A stretch of 64,000 nucleotides of DNA from Blastopirellula marina (lineage in GTDB: Bacteria; Planctomycetota; Planctomycetia; Pirellulales; Pirellulaceae), in contig NZ_PUIA01000003.1 in NCBI RefSeq assembly GCF_002967715.1, forward strand, positions 1 through 64,000, written 5' to 3'. Of the stretch, positions 54,617-62,510 are shown one piece after another. Position numbers and translations under genes: made by a program. Position 1 is the stretch's first letter. Every line of letters starts with the position of its first letter. The notes under the pieces were generated by a model. It was not told where the DNA came from, did not search any database, and saw only the letters and a program-made list of their open reading frames with translations.

Positions 54617-55942
54617 ATGAAGCTAGCAGTCATAGGCACGGGCTACGTTGGTCTGGTTACCGGGACCTGTTTCTCGGATTTGGGTAATGAAGTCACGTGT
54701 ATCGATGTCAATCAGGCAAAAGTCGAAGGTCTGAAAAAGGGCATCATTCCAATCTATGAGCCAGGCTTGTCAGAACTGGTTCTGCGAAATCATGAAGAAG
54801 GTCGACTTCAATTCACGACCAACGCCGCGGAAGTGATCCCGGATGCCGATATCGTTTATATCGCCGTCGGTACGCCGCAGTCCGATAGCGGGGCTGCCGA
54901 TCTTTCTGCCGTTTGGAAAGTGGTCGAAGGGATTGCACCCCATCTGCGAGAAGACGCGTTGGTGGTCGTGAAGAGCACCGTCCCGGTGGGCACCAACGGC
55001 AAGGTGTTCGACATGCTGCAGAAGCTCTGCGGACGCGAAGTCAACGTGGCCAGCAATCCTGAGTTCCTAAAAGAAGGCTCGGCCATCTCCGACTTCATGT
55101 ATCCAGACCGCGTCGTTTGCGGCGTGCGGAACAAGGCGGCCGAGGAATTGCTCCAGACGCTGCATGCCCCGCTCGTACGCACCGGAAAGCCGATCCTGTT
55201 TATGAGCCCTGAAAGCTCGGAACTGACGAAGTACGCCGCTAACGCATTGCTGGCCACCAAGATCAGTTTCATCAACGAGATCGCTAACCTCAGCGAAAAA
55301 GTCGGTGCCGATATCAACGACGTGCGAATCGGTATGGGGCACGATCAACGCATTGGTTTTCAGTTTCTCTTCCCCGGCCTGGGCTATGGCGGAAGCTGTT
55401 TTCCGAAAGACGTTCGCGCGTTGGCTTCGCTGGCCGAAACGCTTGAACTGCAGCCGAAGATCATGCGAGCTGTCGATGAAGTCAACGTACATCAGCGGGC
55501 ATCGCTGGTTCGCAAGATCGATGCGTTTTACGGTGGTGACGTTGCTGGCAAAACGTTTGGTGTCTGGGGGCTCGCCTTCAAACCGAAGACCGACGACATT
55601 CGCGAAGCGCCTGCTTTGGAACTGCTGAATTACCTGGTCGAAAAGGGAGCAATTATCCACGTTCACGATCCTGAAGCGATGGAAAACGTTGAGGCACAGT
55701 TCGGAGACAAGATCCAAAAGTACTGCAAGAGCGAAATGGAAGCCATCGACGGTGCTGATTGTTTGGCCATCAATACCGAGTGGAACGAATACCGTACGCC
55801 AGACTTCAAGAAGCTCAAAGCGAAGATGACGACGCCGACGATCTTCGACGGACGTAACCTGTTCGACCTGGGAACCATGGAAAAGCATGGATTCACGTAC
55901 TTCTCGGTGGGACGTCGTTCGGTCGATGTTTCCAAAACCTAA
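54617..55942 (+). CDS. ugd: UDP-glucose 6-dehydrogenase
   Basis: A 441-aa enzyme oxidising UDP-glucose to UDP-glucuronate with two NAD+. N-terminal Rossmann motif KLAVIGTGYVGLVTGTCFSD, catalytic Cys261 in GLGYGGSCFPKDVRAL, and the conserved FKPKTDDIREAPAL in the C-terminal domain are all intact. GCAGGAAGAG precedes the start by about 8 bp. The next gene encodes the decarboxylase that uses its product, with a 42-bp gap, so the two form an operon for UDP-xylose. No glycosyltransferase follows. Confidence 0.95.
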   Translation: MKLAVIGTGYVGLVTGTCFSDLGNEVTCIDVNQAKVEGLKKGIIPIYEPGLSELVLRNHEEGRLQFTTNAAEVIPDADIVYIAVGTPQSDSGAADLSAVWKVVEGIAPHLREDALVVVKSTVPVGTNGKVFDMLQKLCGREVNVASNPEFLKEGSAISDFMYPDRVVCGVRNKAAEELLQTLHAPLVRTGKPILFMSPESSELTKYAANALLATKISFINEIANLSEKVGADINDVRIGMGHDQRIGFQFLFPGLGYGGSCFPKDVRALASLAETLELQPKIMRAVDEVNVHQRASLVRKIDAFYGGDVAGKTFGVWGLAFKPKTDDIREAPALELLNYLVEKGAIIHVHDPEAMENVEAQFGDKIQKYCKSEMEAIDGADCLAINTEWNEYRTPDFKKLKAKMTTPTIFDGRNLFDLGTMEKHGFTYFSVGRRSVDVSKT

Positions 55943-55984
55943 CCTGCGGATTGGGACTTTCCTACAGAGAGCTATCTGAATTCT

Positions 55985-56953
55985 ATGTCTCAGATCAAAC
56001 GCATTTTGGTGGCCGGCGGGGCCGGCTTTTTAGGATCGCGAATCTGTGAAGAACTGGTCGCAGAGGGACACGACGTGATCTGTGTCGATAACTTCTTCAC
56101 CAGCCAGAAGTCGAACATCGTCCATCTGTTGTCAGAGCCGAACTTCGAAGTCATTCGCCACGATATTATCCACCCGCTGTGGTTGGAGGTGGACGAGATC
56201 TACAACATGGCTTGTCCGGCGGCTCCTGGGCATTACCAGTTCAATCCGATCAAGACGATGAAAACGTCGGTCATGGGTTCGATCAACTTGCTGGGGATGG
56301 CCAAGCGTTGCCGCGCGAAGTACTTGTATGCGTCGACGTCGGAAATCTATGGCGATCCTGAAGTCCATCCGCAGCCTGAAACTTATCGCGGTAGTGTGAA
56401 CACCCTGGGTATCCGGGCATGTTACGACGAAGGAAAGCGAGCCGGCGAGACCCTGTGCATGGACTACCATCGCATGAACGGCGTTCAGGTTCGCATCGTA
56501 CGTATCTTCAATACGTATGGGCCGCGAATGCATCCCTACGATGGCCGCGTCATCTCGAACTTCATCCGTCAGGCGTTCACCGGCGAGCCAATCACCATCT
56601 ACGGCGACGGTTCGCAGACGCGTTCGTTTTGCTACCGTGATGACCTGGTAAGTGGCATCCTCAAGCTGATGGCCAGCGATCAGGTAGGCCCGATCAACAT
56701 CGGCAATCCCAAAGAGTTCTCGATCCGCCAATTGGCCGAATTGGTGGTGAAGCTGACCGGATCGAAGTCGGAGATCATCTACACCGACCTCCCTGCCGAC
56801 GACCCCAAGCAGCGTCAGCCCGACATCACGTTGGCCCGTAAGCACCTCGCCTGGGAACCGACCACCCAGTTAGAAGAAGGTCTCAAGCAAACCATCGACT
56901 GGTTTAAGTCGATCCAGCTCTCGCAATATCGCCCCCCCACGCCGAATTTTTAG
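55985..56953 (+). CDS. uxs: UDP-glucuronate decarboxylase (UDP-xylose synthase)
   Basis: A 322-aa NAD-dependent SDR enzyme converting UDP-glucuronate to UDP-xylose. Motifs: [44 protein letters not shown], catalytic Tyr147 with Lys151 ([12 protein letters not shown]), and RTFN-like [18 protein letters not shown], all typical of this family. The segment after Y-x-x-x-K with [16 protein letters not shown] completes the fold. Second gene of the operon with the dehydrogenase. The product is used for surface polysaccharides or glycoproteins. Confidence 0.93.
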   Translation: MSQIKRILVAGGAGFLGSRICEELVAEGHDVICVDNFFTSQKSNIVHLLSEPNFEVIRHDIIHPLWLEVDEIYNMACPAAPGHYQFNPIKTMKTSVMGSINLLGMAKRCRAKYLYASTSEIYGDPEVHPQPETYRGSVNTLGIRACYDEGKRAGETLCMDYHRMNGVQVRIVRIFNTYGPRMHPYDGRVISNFIRQAFTGEPITIYGDGSQTRSFCYRDDLVSGILKLMASDQVGPINIGNPKEFSIRQLAELVVKLTGSKSEIIYTDLPADDPKQRQPDITLARKHLAWEPTTQLEEGLKQTIDWFKSIQLSQYRPPTPNF

Positions 56954-57078
56954 ATCCTTCGATGCTCTTTCATCCAAGGACGCGGTAAAGGGGAGAAGAG
57001 GTTGCTTACGGTAAGCCGACCTTGCTGTCGGGGAGATCTTCACGAATAATTTGGCAAGCGTTGGCTACGCAATCAGCC

Positions 57079-57119
57079 CCGGACGAGACGCGCCGTACCC
57101 GGTCAGGATAAGACGACGC
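57079..57119 (+). promoter_or_regulatory. Guanidine-III (ykkC-III) riboswitch aptamer
   Basis: The 41-nt stretch matches, as I remember it, the Thermobifida fusca guanidine-III aptamer in 37 positions (differences at 57088, 57089, 57109 and 57116). Its helices are visible: P1, CCGG (57079-57082) with CCGG (57099-57102); P2, GCGCCGT (57090-57096) with ACGACGC (57113-57119), where one of seven pairs is lost (C93 with A116). The interleaving of P1 and P2 makes the pseudoknot. It sits 42 bp before the start codon of an SMR exporter of guanidinium, the classic target. The ribosome binding site TAAGGAG is at 57148-57154. Confidence 0.93.
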
Positions 57120-57156
57120 ACGAAGTAACTAACCTCGTGTCGTCAGCTAAGGAGCT
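57112..57156 (+). promoter_or_regulatory. Likely expression platform of the riboswitch
   Basis: Two mutually exclusive structures use the 3' part of the aptamer. GACGAC (57112-57117) plus ACGA (57120-57123) can pair with TCGT (57135-57138) and GTCGTC (57139-57144), giving a 10-bp stem with a 2-nt bulge that would break P2. Next to it AGCT (57145-57148) and AGCT (57153-57156) flank AAGG, which puts the ribosome binding site in a small loop. I infer translational control. The order of switching was not worked out. Confidence 0.5.
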
Positions 57157-57160
57157 TATC

Positions 57161-57484
57161 ATGGCTTGGTGGATTCTATTGGCAGCAGGTCTTCTTGAAG
57201 TCGTTTGGGCGGTCGGTCTCAAGTACACCGAAGGCTTTACTCGCTTTTGGCCCAGTTCCATAACCGTGGTTGCCTTGGCAGGCAGCATGTACCTGCTTTC
57301 CGTTGCGGTTCGCGACTTGCCGATTGGTACGGCCTATGCCGTTTGGGTCGGGATTGGTGCGGCGGGAACTGCCATTCTAGGTATGGTTGTTCTCAACGAG
57401 CCTGTCTCGCCATTCCGCTTGTTCTTTATGCTATTGCTGGCAATAGCCATTTTGGGGCTGAAATTCAGTACGGCAGCCGCGTAA
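57161..57484 (+). CDS. gdx: SMR family guanidinium exporter (Gdx/SugE type)
   Basis: A 107-aa, four-helix small multidrug resistance protein that exports guanidinium by exchange with protons as an antiparallel dimer. The N-terminus AWWILLAAGLLEVVWAVGLKYTEGF carries the essential Glu in helix 1 and the G-L-K-Y-T-E pattern typical of Gdx/SugE, not EmrE. Helices: about 4-22, 32-52, 58-80, 85-103. The ATG at 57161 follows TAAGGAG; a frame open to 57137 is not used. The riboswitch directly upstream fits: guanidine turns on its own export. Small, monocistronic. Confidence 0.93.
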   Translation: MAWWILLAAGLLEVVWAVGLKYTEGFTRFWPSSITVVALAGSMYLLSVAVRDLPIGTAYAVWVGIGAAGTAILGMVVLNEPVSPFRLFFMLLLAIAILGLKFSTAAA

Positions 57485-57597
57485 AGCTGTATCGTTTGTT
57501 AAGAGTTCATGAAGACGCTTGTCAGCTTGTCGGCCGCTTGGGTACCTTGCCTCTTGGCATTGGTGTTTCTAAGTAATCCCTTCTTGGGCATATAGTT

Positions 57598-58989
57598 ATG
57601 TCGGAATCTAAATCGCGGCGCGAGTTTCTGAGCGATACGTTTTCTGTTCTGGGGTCATTCGCCATCGGCGGTGCCCTCTCGACGTTCGGTCAGCGAACGG
57701 CTCTCGGAGAAGCAGCTCGGCAATCGACTCCCCTGATTCCAGTCAAGGACGAAGCAACCGGTCTGCCGCTGTTGAAGCTGCCGGAAGGGTTTCGCTATGT
57801 CTCGTACGGTTGGACAGGCGACGAAATGGCCGATGGCCAGTCGACCCCAGCCGCCCACGATGGCATGGGCGTTGTCGGCAAGAAGGGTAACAAGCTGCTG
57901 CTAACGCGGAATCATGAGCTGAGTAACCCTGGTCCCGCGTTCAATTTCAAGCATGGTGCCCCCTTCGATAAAATGGCCACCGGTGGCTGTACTCAGCTTG
58001 AGTTCGACATGAAACGCGGCCAATGGCTAACCAGTTACGGAGCCATCTCTGGCACCGTTCGCAACTGTGCCGGTGGCGTGACACCATGGGCCAGTTGGTT
58101 GACCTGTGAAGAGACCACCTACGGTCCTGCGGATGGGAACGAGTTGTCTCACTACGAAAAGGATCATGGCTGGGTCTTTGAAGTGCCCGCTGACGGTACG
58201 GCGACGGCAAAACCGATCAAAGAAATGGGACGCTTCGTGCACGAAGCTGTCGCCATCGATCGCAAGACCGGCTACGTCTATCTGACTGAAGATCAAGGAA
58301 GCTCCGGTTTCTATCGTTTCCGTCCCACAACCCCTGGCAAATTGGCCGAAGGTGGTGTGCTGGAAATTGCCGAAGTCGTGGGACAACCGGACCTGCGAGG
58401 TGGCTTCCCAGATGGTTCGTCGTTCCCTGTGAAGTGGCATCGCATCGCGAACCCAGCTCTGGAAAAGACGAGCCCCGACGCGAAAGTTGACTCGGTCTTC
58501 GAGCAGGGTCAAAAACAGGGTGGCTCGGCATTCTCCCGACTTGAAGGATGCTGGTATGGCAACGACCTGATTTACTTCGATGCCACCGACGGCGGTGCCG
58601 CCAAGGCAGGGCAGATCTGGCAGTTTGATCCCCAGCAGCAAACGGTCACGCTGCTGTACGAATCGCGTAACAAACGCGTGCTGAACATGCCTGACAACCT
58701 GTGCGTGAGCCCTCAGGGTGGTCTGATTCTTTGCGAAGATAATGACTACGAAGGGGAGGATCCGTTGCCACAGCGAATGCTGACGTTGAGTAAAGATGGT
58801 CGGCTGAACACCTTTGCCGAGAACAACGTCGTCCTCAACGGCGAGCACAACGGTCTTCGCGGATCGTTCGTCGATAAGGAATGGGCCGGTTCAACATTCA
58901 GCCCAGACGGCAAGTGGCTGTTCGCCAATATCCAGACGCCTGGTATCACCTTTGCGATTACCGGACCGTGGCAAGACGTGCTGGTCTAA
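57598..58989 (+). CDS. Tat-exported PhoX-like (DUF839) protein
   Basis: A 463-aa protein with a twin-arginine signal (SRREFLSDTFSVLGSFAIGG). The body is the PhoX/DUF839 propeller: GFRYVSYGWTGDEMADGQSTP, LLLTRNHELSNPGPAF, then CAGGVTPWASWLTCEETTYG, and TEDQGSSGFYRF, and late LVFSP-type NLCVSPQGGLILCEDNDYEG. PhoX proteins are Ca2+/Fe-dependent alkaline phosphatases or phosphotriesterases; activity of this member is likely but not proven. The 3' end overlaps the convergent gene by 4 bp. No phosphate-box was identified. Confidence 0.88.
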   Translation: MSESKSRREFLSDTFSVLGSFAIGGALSTFGQRTALGEAARQSTPLIPVKDEATGLPLLKLPEGFRYVSYGWTGDEMADGQSTPAAHDGMGVVGKKGNKLLLTRNHELSNPGPAFNFKHGAPFDKMATGGCTQLEFDMKRGQWLTSYGAISGTVRNCAGGVTPWASWLTCEETTYGPADGNELSHYEKDHGWVFEVPADGTATAKPIKEMGRFVHEAVAIDRKTGYVYLTEDQGSSGFYRFRPTTPGKLAEGGVLEIAEVVGQPDLRGGFPDGSSFPVKWHRIANPALEKTSPDAKVDSVFEQGQKQGGSAFSRLEGCWYGNDLIYFDATDGGAAKAGQIWQFDPQQQTVTLLYESRNKRVLNMPDNLCVSPQGGLILCEDNDYEGEDPLPQRMLTLSKDGRLNTFAENNVVLNGEHNGLRGSFVDKEWAGSTFSPDGKWLFANIQTPGITFAITGPWQDVLV

Positions 58990-59783
58990 CGCGTCCTTGG
59001 CAACTCGTAGATTTCCTGGGCGAGCCGTTCCGCTTGTCGCTTGCGGTAACGCCCAGCGAATTCGAGCCAGGGATGGTCGTCAGCCGGCATGATGCAAAAC
59101 TCGTGGGGACCTTCGTCCGTCTGGCAAGCGATCATCACCACGGGGGTCCAGGGTGACTGTAGCTTGATTTGCTGCACGTCGCACGCCAGAAGGGAATTGC
59201 GTGGAATGCGATACCGGCGGTTGTCGCATTCCAGCACCATCACTCCTTCGGTCTTATCTAGCTGAATCAGGCCGATGTCGATAATCTCGGCCTCGTTCGA
59301 GCCCAATTGAAACGATGCCATCGATTTCGGCTGCGTTGACGTTAAGGTGACGAACTCAGATGGATGCGCGGACAGCGAGATCCAAGGGGCAGGGCGGCTA
59401 GCAATTTGTCGGCGCATGAACATTTCCCACCAGTAGTCTTGGCGGAACGCGTTGGTGAGTACGTAGATCAACGTGAAAAAGGTGGCCATCGAGCCAATTA
59501 GGAGCGCAAGCGACGCATTGCCTCCCAGGTCGAGCCAGGCTGGCCCGAATGCGGCCATGCCATAGAACAAAATCCCCAGTGTGATCGGGATCACCACGTT
59601 GGGTAGCCCTAGTAAGAAACGCATCTTAAACGTGCGTACTGTCCGGTGATGCGGTTCGGGTACGTCTTCAATCAACGCCGGGGCCGTCGCCGTCATGGGG
59701 TACGCCTGGTCGACTTCGGGTCGACCGGTCGTGGTAATATCGGCCTGTGGAGAAGCGAACGGGTTGGTCGGTTCGGTCGTCAT
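58986..59783 (-). CDS. NPFxSPQ membrane protein, second of a tandem pair
   Basis: A 265-aa protein. The ATG at 59783 overlaps the stop of the upstream paralog (ATGA). The start reads TTEPTNPFASPQADIT, then a disordered region; two membrane helices follow at about 55-75 and 85-110 (LPNVVIPITLGILFYGMAAF; ASLALLIGSMATFFTLIYVL). The remaining 150 residues are a soluble domain with VMVLECDNRRYRIPRNSLLAC, VVMIACQTDEGPHEFCI. The upstream neighbour has the same plan, so they arose by duplication. Function unknown. The NPFxSPQ/NPYxSP N-terminal motif is common to many planctomycete membrane proteins (knowledge). Confidence 0.75.
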   Translation of the reverse strand: MTTEPTNPFASPQADITTTGRPEVDQAYPMTATAPALIEDVPEPHHRTVRTFKMRFLLGLPNVVIPITLGILFYGMAAFGPAWLDLGGNASLALLIGSMATFFTLIYVLTNAFRQDYWWEMFMRRQIASRPAPWISLSAHPSEFVTLTSTQPKSMASFQLGSNEAEIIDIGLIQLDKTEGVMVLECDNRRYRIPRNSLLACDVQQIKLQSPWTPVVMIACQTDEGPHEFCIMPADDHPWLEFAGRYRKRQAERLAQEIYELPRTR

Positions 59784-60613
59784 GTCGAAGTTCCCGCTGA
59801 TTTGGCTTTCGCTTGCTTCAAAAGCATAATGCGCCCCCAATGCTTTTCGGCAGCCGACTTTCGTTGCCCATTCGATTGCCAGAAGCCGTCGACGTTGCCG
59901 ATCCGTAAGCAAACCTCCCGAGGGCCATCGTTTGTCTGAATCACCAGGCACACAACCCAGATCTGCTTATTGGCCTTCGTGAAAAAGTCGACCCCGCACT
60001 TGAGCACAGCCTGCGAGGGAATCCAGAAACGATGTTCGGCTCCCTCGAGCAAGATGCGCGACTCATAAGGATTGACGTGCAGGATGGCGAATTCCTGCGT
60101 CAGTTCCCATTCGGAAAGCTGCCAACGCTCGCGCGGTACGATCGCCACGAATTGGCAGTTGGGGGAATTCAACGACGGGATTGCGTTTGATTCGCGTCGC
60201 CGAATTAACTTCGCCAAGCGGCGCATGGTAGTGACGTCCGGTTGAAAGTAGTGCCGGGTGATCGTCAGCAGAAACAGAACCGTCGGCAAGACCACAAACA
60301 ACATGGTCGGGACATGCTGCATCGTGAGGTCGGCCAGGGCCTGGGCATCGCCGGAGAGCCACGCGACGAGAAACATTACCCCAATCCAAAGCCCGTACAA
60401 CCCGACCAGGCACAACAGCAAATAAGAAAGGACCCAACCCCACGGACGTCCAGGCAACAGCGGTCGACCCAAGGGAGGTTCGATTTCTTCGATTACCGCT
60501 AGCTCGGTGGCCTCGAATGGCCACTCTTCGTCCGCAACGGCAGAAACCACCGTCGGCGGCTCGTCCGGTGTCGCTTGCGGCGATTGAAACGGGTTGATGG
60601 AATCTTCAGGCAT
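59780..60613 (-). CDS. NPFxSPQ membrane protein, first of a tandem pair
   Basis: A 277-aa protein starting MPEDSINPFQSPQATPDEPP. It has a disordered acidic segment to about residue 55, two membrane helices (WVLSYLLLCLVGLYGLWIGV; TMLFVVLPTVLFLLTI), and a soluble domain with SRILLEGAEHRFWIPSQAVL, VVCLVIQTNDGPREVCLRIG. The overall plan, motif spacing and the DGPxE-C pattern match the adjacent gene, despite low identity. The two genes overlap by 4 bp and are surely co-transcribed. Function unknown. Confidence 0.75.
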   Translation of the reverse strand: MPEDSINPFQSPQATPDEPPTVVSAVADEEWPFEATELAVIEEIEPPLGRPLLPGRPWGWVLSYLLLCLVGLYGLWIGVMFLVAWLSGDAQALADLTMQHVPTMLFVVLPTVLFLLTITRHYFQPDVTTMRRLAKLIRRRESNAIPSLNSPNCQFVAIVPRERWQLSEWELTQEFAILHVNPYESRILLEGAEHRFWIPSQAVLKCGVDFFTKANKQIWVVCLVIQTNDGPREVCLRIGNVDGFWQSNGQRKSAAEKHWGRIMLLKQAKAKSAGTST

Positions 60614-60794
60614 GATAGCGTAAGGGAACCTTTTCCTGCGGTAGTTGTCCGAATTCTAGGGCAAACCATGCAAGCAATCGAGCCAATTGCTTGCTGTCGA
60701 CCCACGTAGACGCCGCTGGGACCCCTGAGGTACACTTAGACGTTTACCTGTTAACGACTTACGCAAACCACTCACTTCAAGCAGAATCGACGCC

Positions 60795-62402
60795 ATGGAA
60801 ATGGAAAAGCTCGTCTCGTTGTGCAAACGGCGAGGCTTCATGTTTCAGTCATCCGAAATCTATGGAGGAATCAATGGATTTTGGGACTACGGCCCGCTCG
60901 GCGTCGAACTGAAACGAAACATCAAGGATGCCTGGTGGCGCGACATGGTCACCGGTCACGACGACCTGGCCCAACTTCCTGGTGCCCCGGCCGCGTACGA
61001 AATGACCGGTCTCGACTGTACGATCATCATGCACCCCCAAGTCTGGAAGTGCAGCGGTCACTATGACCTATTCCACGATTACATGGTCGACTGTAAAGAG
61101 TCGAAAAAGCGTTATCGCCACGATCAGATTCAAGGTCGTTGGGTCGAAGCGAAGGGTAAGAAGATCTTTGCCACCGCTGGTAGCGACTCCGAATCCCCGG
61201 AAGCCGACATCGAACGTCAGGCACTCAAGTTCTTCGGCATGCGATCCAAGAATGCGGATGAACTGAAGTGGGATGGTCCGCTCGTCTCGCTGACGACGGT
61301 CGACGACTTCGAGCAGGTCCTCGGCCCCGATGCCAAGAGCCTCGGCTCGCTCACGCCTCCGCGTGAATTCAATTTGATGTTCAAGACGACGATCGGTGCC
61401 TTGGGTGGCGAAGCCGACACGGCCTTCCTGCGTCCGGAAACGGCCCAGGGGATCTTCGTGAACTTCAAGAACGTCGTCGATAGCAGCCGCGTGCGTGTTC
61501 CCTTTGGTATTGCCCAGGTGGGTAAGAGCTTCCGCAACGAAATTACTCCGCGTAATTTCACGTTTCGCTCGCGTGAATTCGAGCAAATGGAAATCGAGTT
61601 CTTCTGCCATCCAGACTCGTCGCAAGACTGGTACCGCTACTGGCGCGAACGTCGTTTCCAGTGGTACAAGGACATGGGGCTGGACGCGGGCAAACTGATT
61701 CTCCGCGAGCACCACGCTGAAGAACTGGCCCACTACTCGATCGGTACGGCCGATATCGAATATGCCTTCCCGTTCCTGCCGGAAGGGGAGTATGGCGAGT
61801 TGGAAGGGATTGCCCACCGAGGTGACTTCGACCTGCGAAGCCACATGGAAGGGAAGCTCGATCCAAGCACCAACCCCATGACCGTCGAACTGAACGCCGA
61901 AGGGAAGCCGAAGCATCGTGGTAGCGGCAAGGACTTGTCGTATCGCGATGATATCACCGGCGAACGCTTTGTGCCGCACGTCGTCGAGCCATCGGCTGGT
62001 GCCGACCGCGCGACGCTCGCCTTCTTGTGCGAAGCCTTTACGGAAGACGAAGCTCCGGACGAAAAGGGCAACATGCAGACGCGAACGGTGATGAAGCTAC
62101 ATCCGCGGATTGCTCCGATCAAAGCGGCCATCTTCCCGCTAGTGAAGAAGGACGGCATGCCGGAGATGGCACAGGACATCTACCGAGCATTGAAAAAAGA
62201 ATGGAACGTCTTCTACGACGAAAAGGGTGCCGTCGGGCGTCGCTATCGTCGACAGGACGAAGCCGGTACACCGTTCTGCATCACCGTCGACGGCGAAAGC
62301 ATGCAGGATCAAACGGTCACTATCCGCCATCGCGATTCGCTCGAACAATGGCGTGTCAAAGCGGATGACCTGAGCGGTGAACTGCGAAAGCTGATCAGCT
62401 AA
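60795..62402 (+). CDS. glyS: Glycyl-tRNA synthetase, class II single-chain
   Basis: A 535-aa class II aminoacyl-tRNA synthetase charging tRNA-Gly, of the single-chain dimeric type (also found in archaea, eukaryotes and many bacteria), not the two-subunit alpha2beta2 form. Motif 1: GFMFQSSEIYGGINGFWDYGPLG; motif 2: FRNEITPRNFTFRSREFEQMEIEFF (RPETAQGIFVNFKN before it), motif 3: VVEPSAGADRATLAFL. The C-terminal anticodon domain begins near IAPIKAAIFPLV. The start is ATGGAAATGGAAAAG; the second ATG (60801) is possible. Monocistronic, essential. Confidence 0.96.
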   Translation: MEMEKLVSLCKRRGFMFQSSEIYGGINGFWDYGPLGVELKRNIKDAWWRDMVTGHDDLAQLPGAPAAYEMTGLDCTIIMHPQVWKCSGHYDLFHDYMVDCKESKKRYRHDQIQGRWVEAKGKKIFATAGSDSESPEADIERQALKFFGMRSKNADELKWDGPLVSLTTVDDFEQVLGPDAKSLGSLTPPREFNLMFKTTIGALGGEADTAFLRPETAQGIFVNFKNVVDSSRVRVPFGIAQVGKSFRNEITPRNFTFRSREFEQMEIEFFCHPDSSQDWYRYWRERRFQWYKDMGLDAGKLILREHHAEELAHYSIGTADIEYAFPFLPEGEYGELEGIAHRGDFDLRSHMEGKLDPSTNPMTVELNAEGKPKHRGSGKDLSYRDDITGERFVPHVVEPSAGADRATLAFLCEAFTEDEAPDEKGNMQTRTVMKLHPRIAPIKAAIFPLVKKDGMPEMAQDIYRALKKEWNVFYDEKGAVGRRYRRQDEAGTPFCITVDGESMQDQTVTIRHRDSLEQWRVKADDLSGELRKLIS

Positions 62403-62420
62403 GCAAGCCCTACTCATGTC

Positions 62421-62457
62421 CCCTCTCCCTTGATGGGAGAGGGCTAGGGTGAGGGTT
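62421..62457. repeat. REP-like palindromic repeat
   Basis: CCCTCTCCC (62421-62429) and GGGAGAGGG (62435-62443) form a perfect 9-bp stem with a 5-nt loop, followed by CTAGGGTGAGGG. This word pattern resembles REP-type intergenic repeats seen in many bacterial genomes. If it is one, copies should occur elsewhere in the genome. It may also aid transcription termination after glyS. Confidence 0.6.
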
Positions 62458-62470
62458 TCATGAACAAGAT

Positions 62471-62508
62471 GAGACGCGAAAGCAGCAGTTCGGTCTGCGT
62501 CGCGTCTT
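62471..62508. terminator. Terminator-like hairpin after glyS
   Basis: GACGCGA (62473-62479) and TCGCGTC (62500-62506) pair perfectly, with an inner GCAG/CTGC stem, in the 108-bp gap between the convergent glyS and GGDEF genes. Only TT follows. A weak bidirectional terminator is likely. Confidence 0.5.
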
Positions 62509-62510
62509 GA

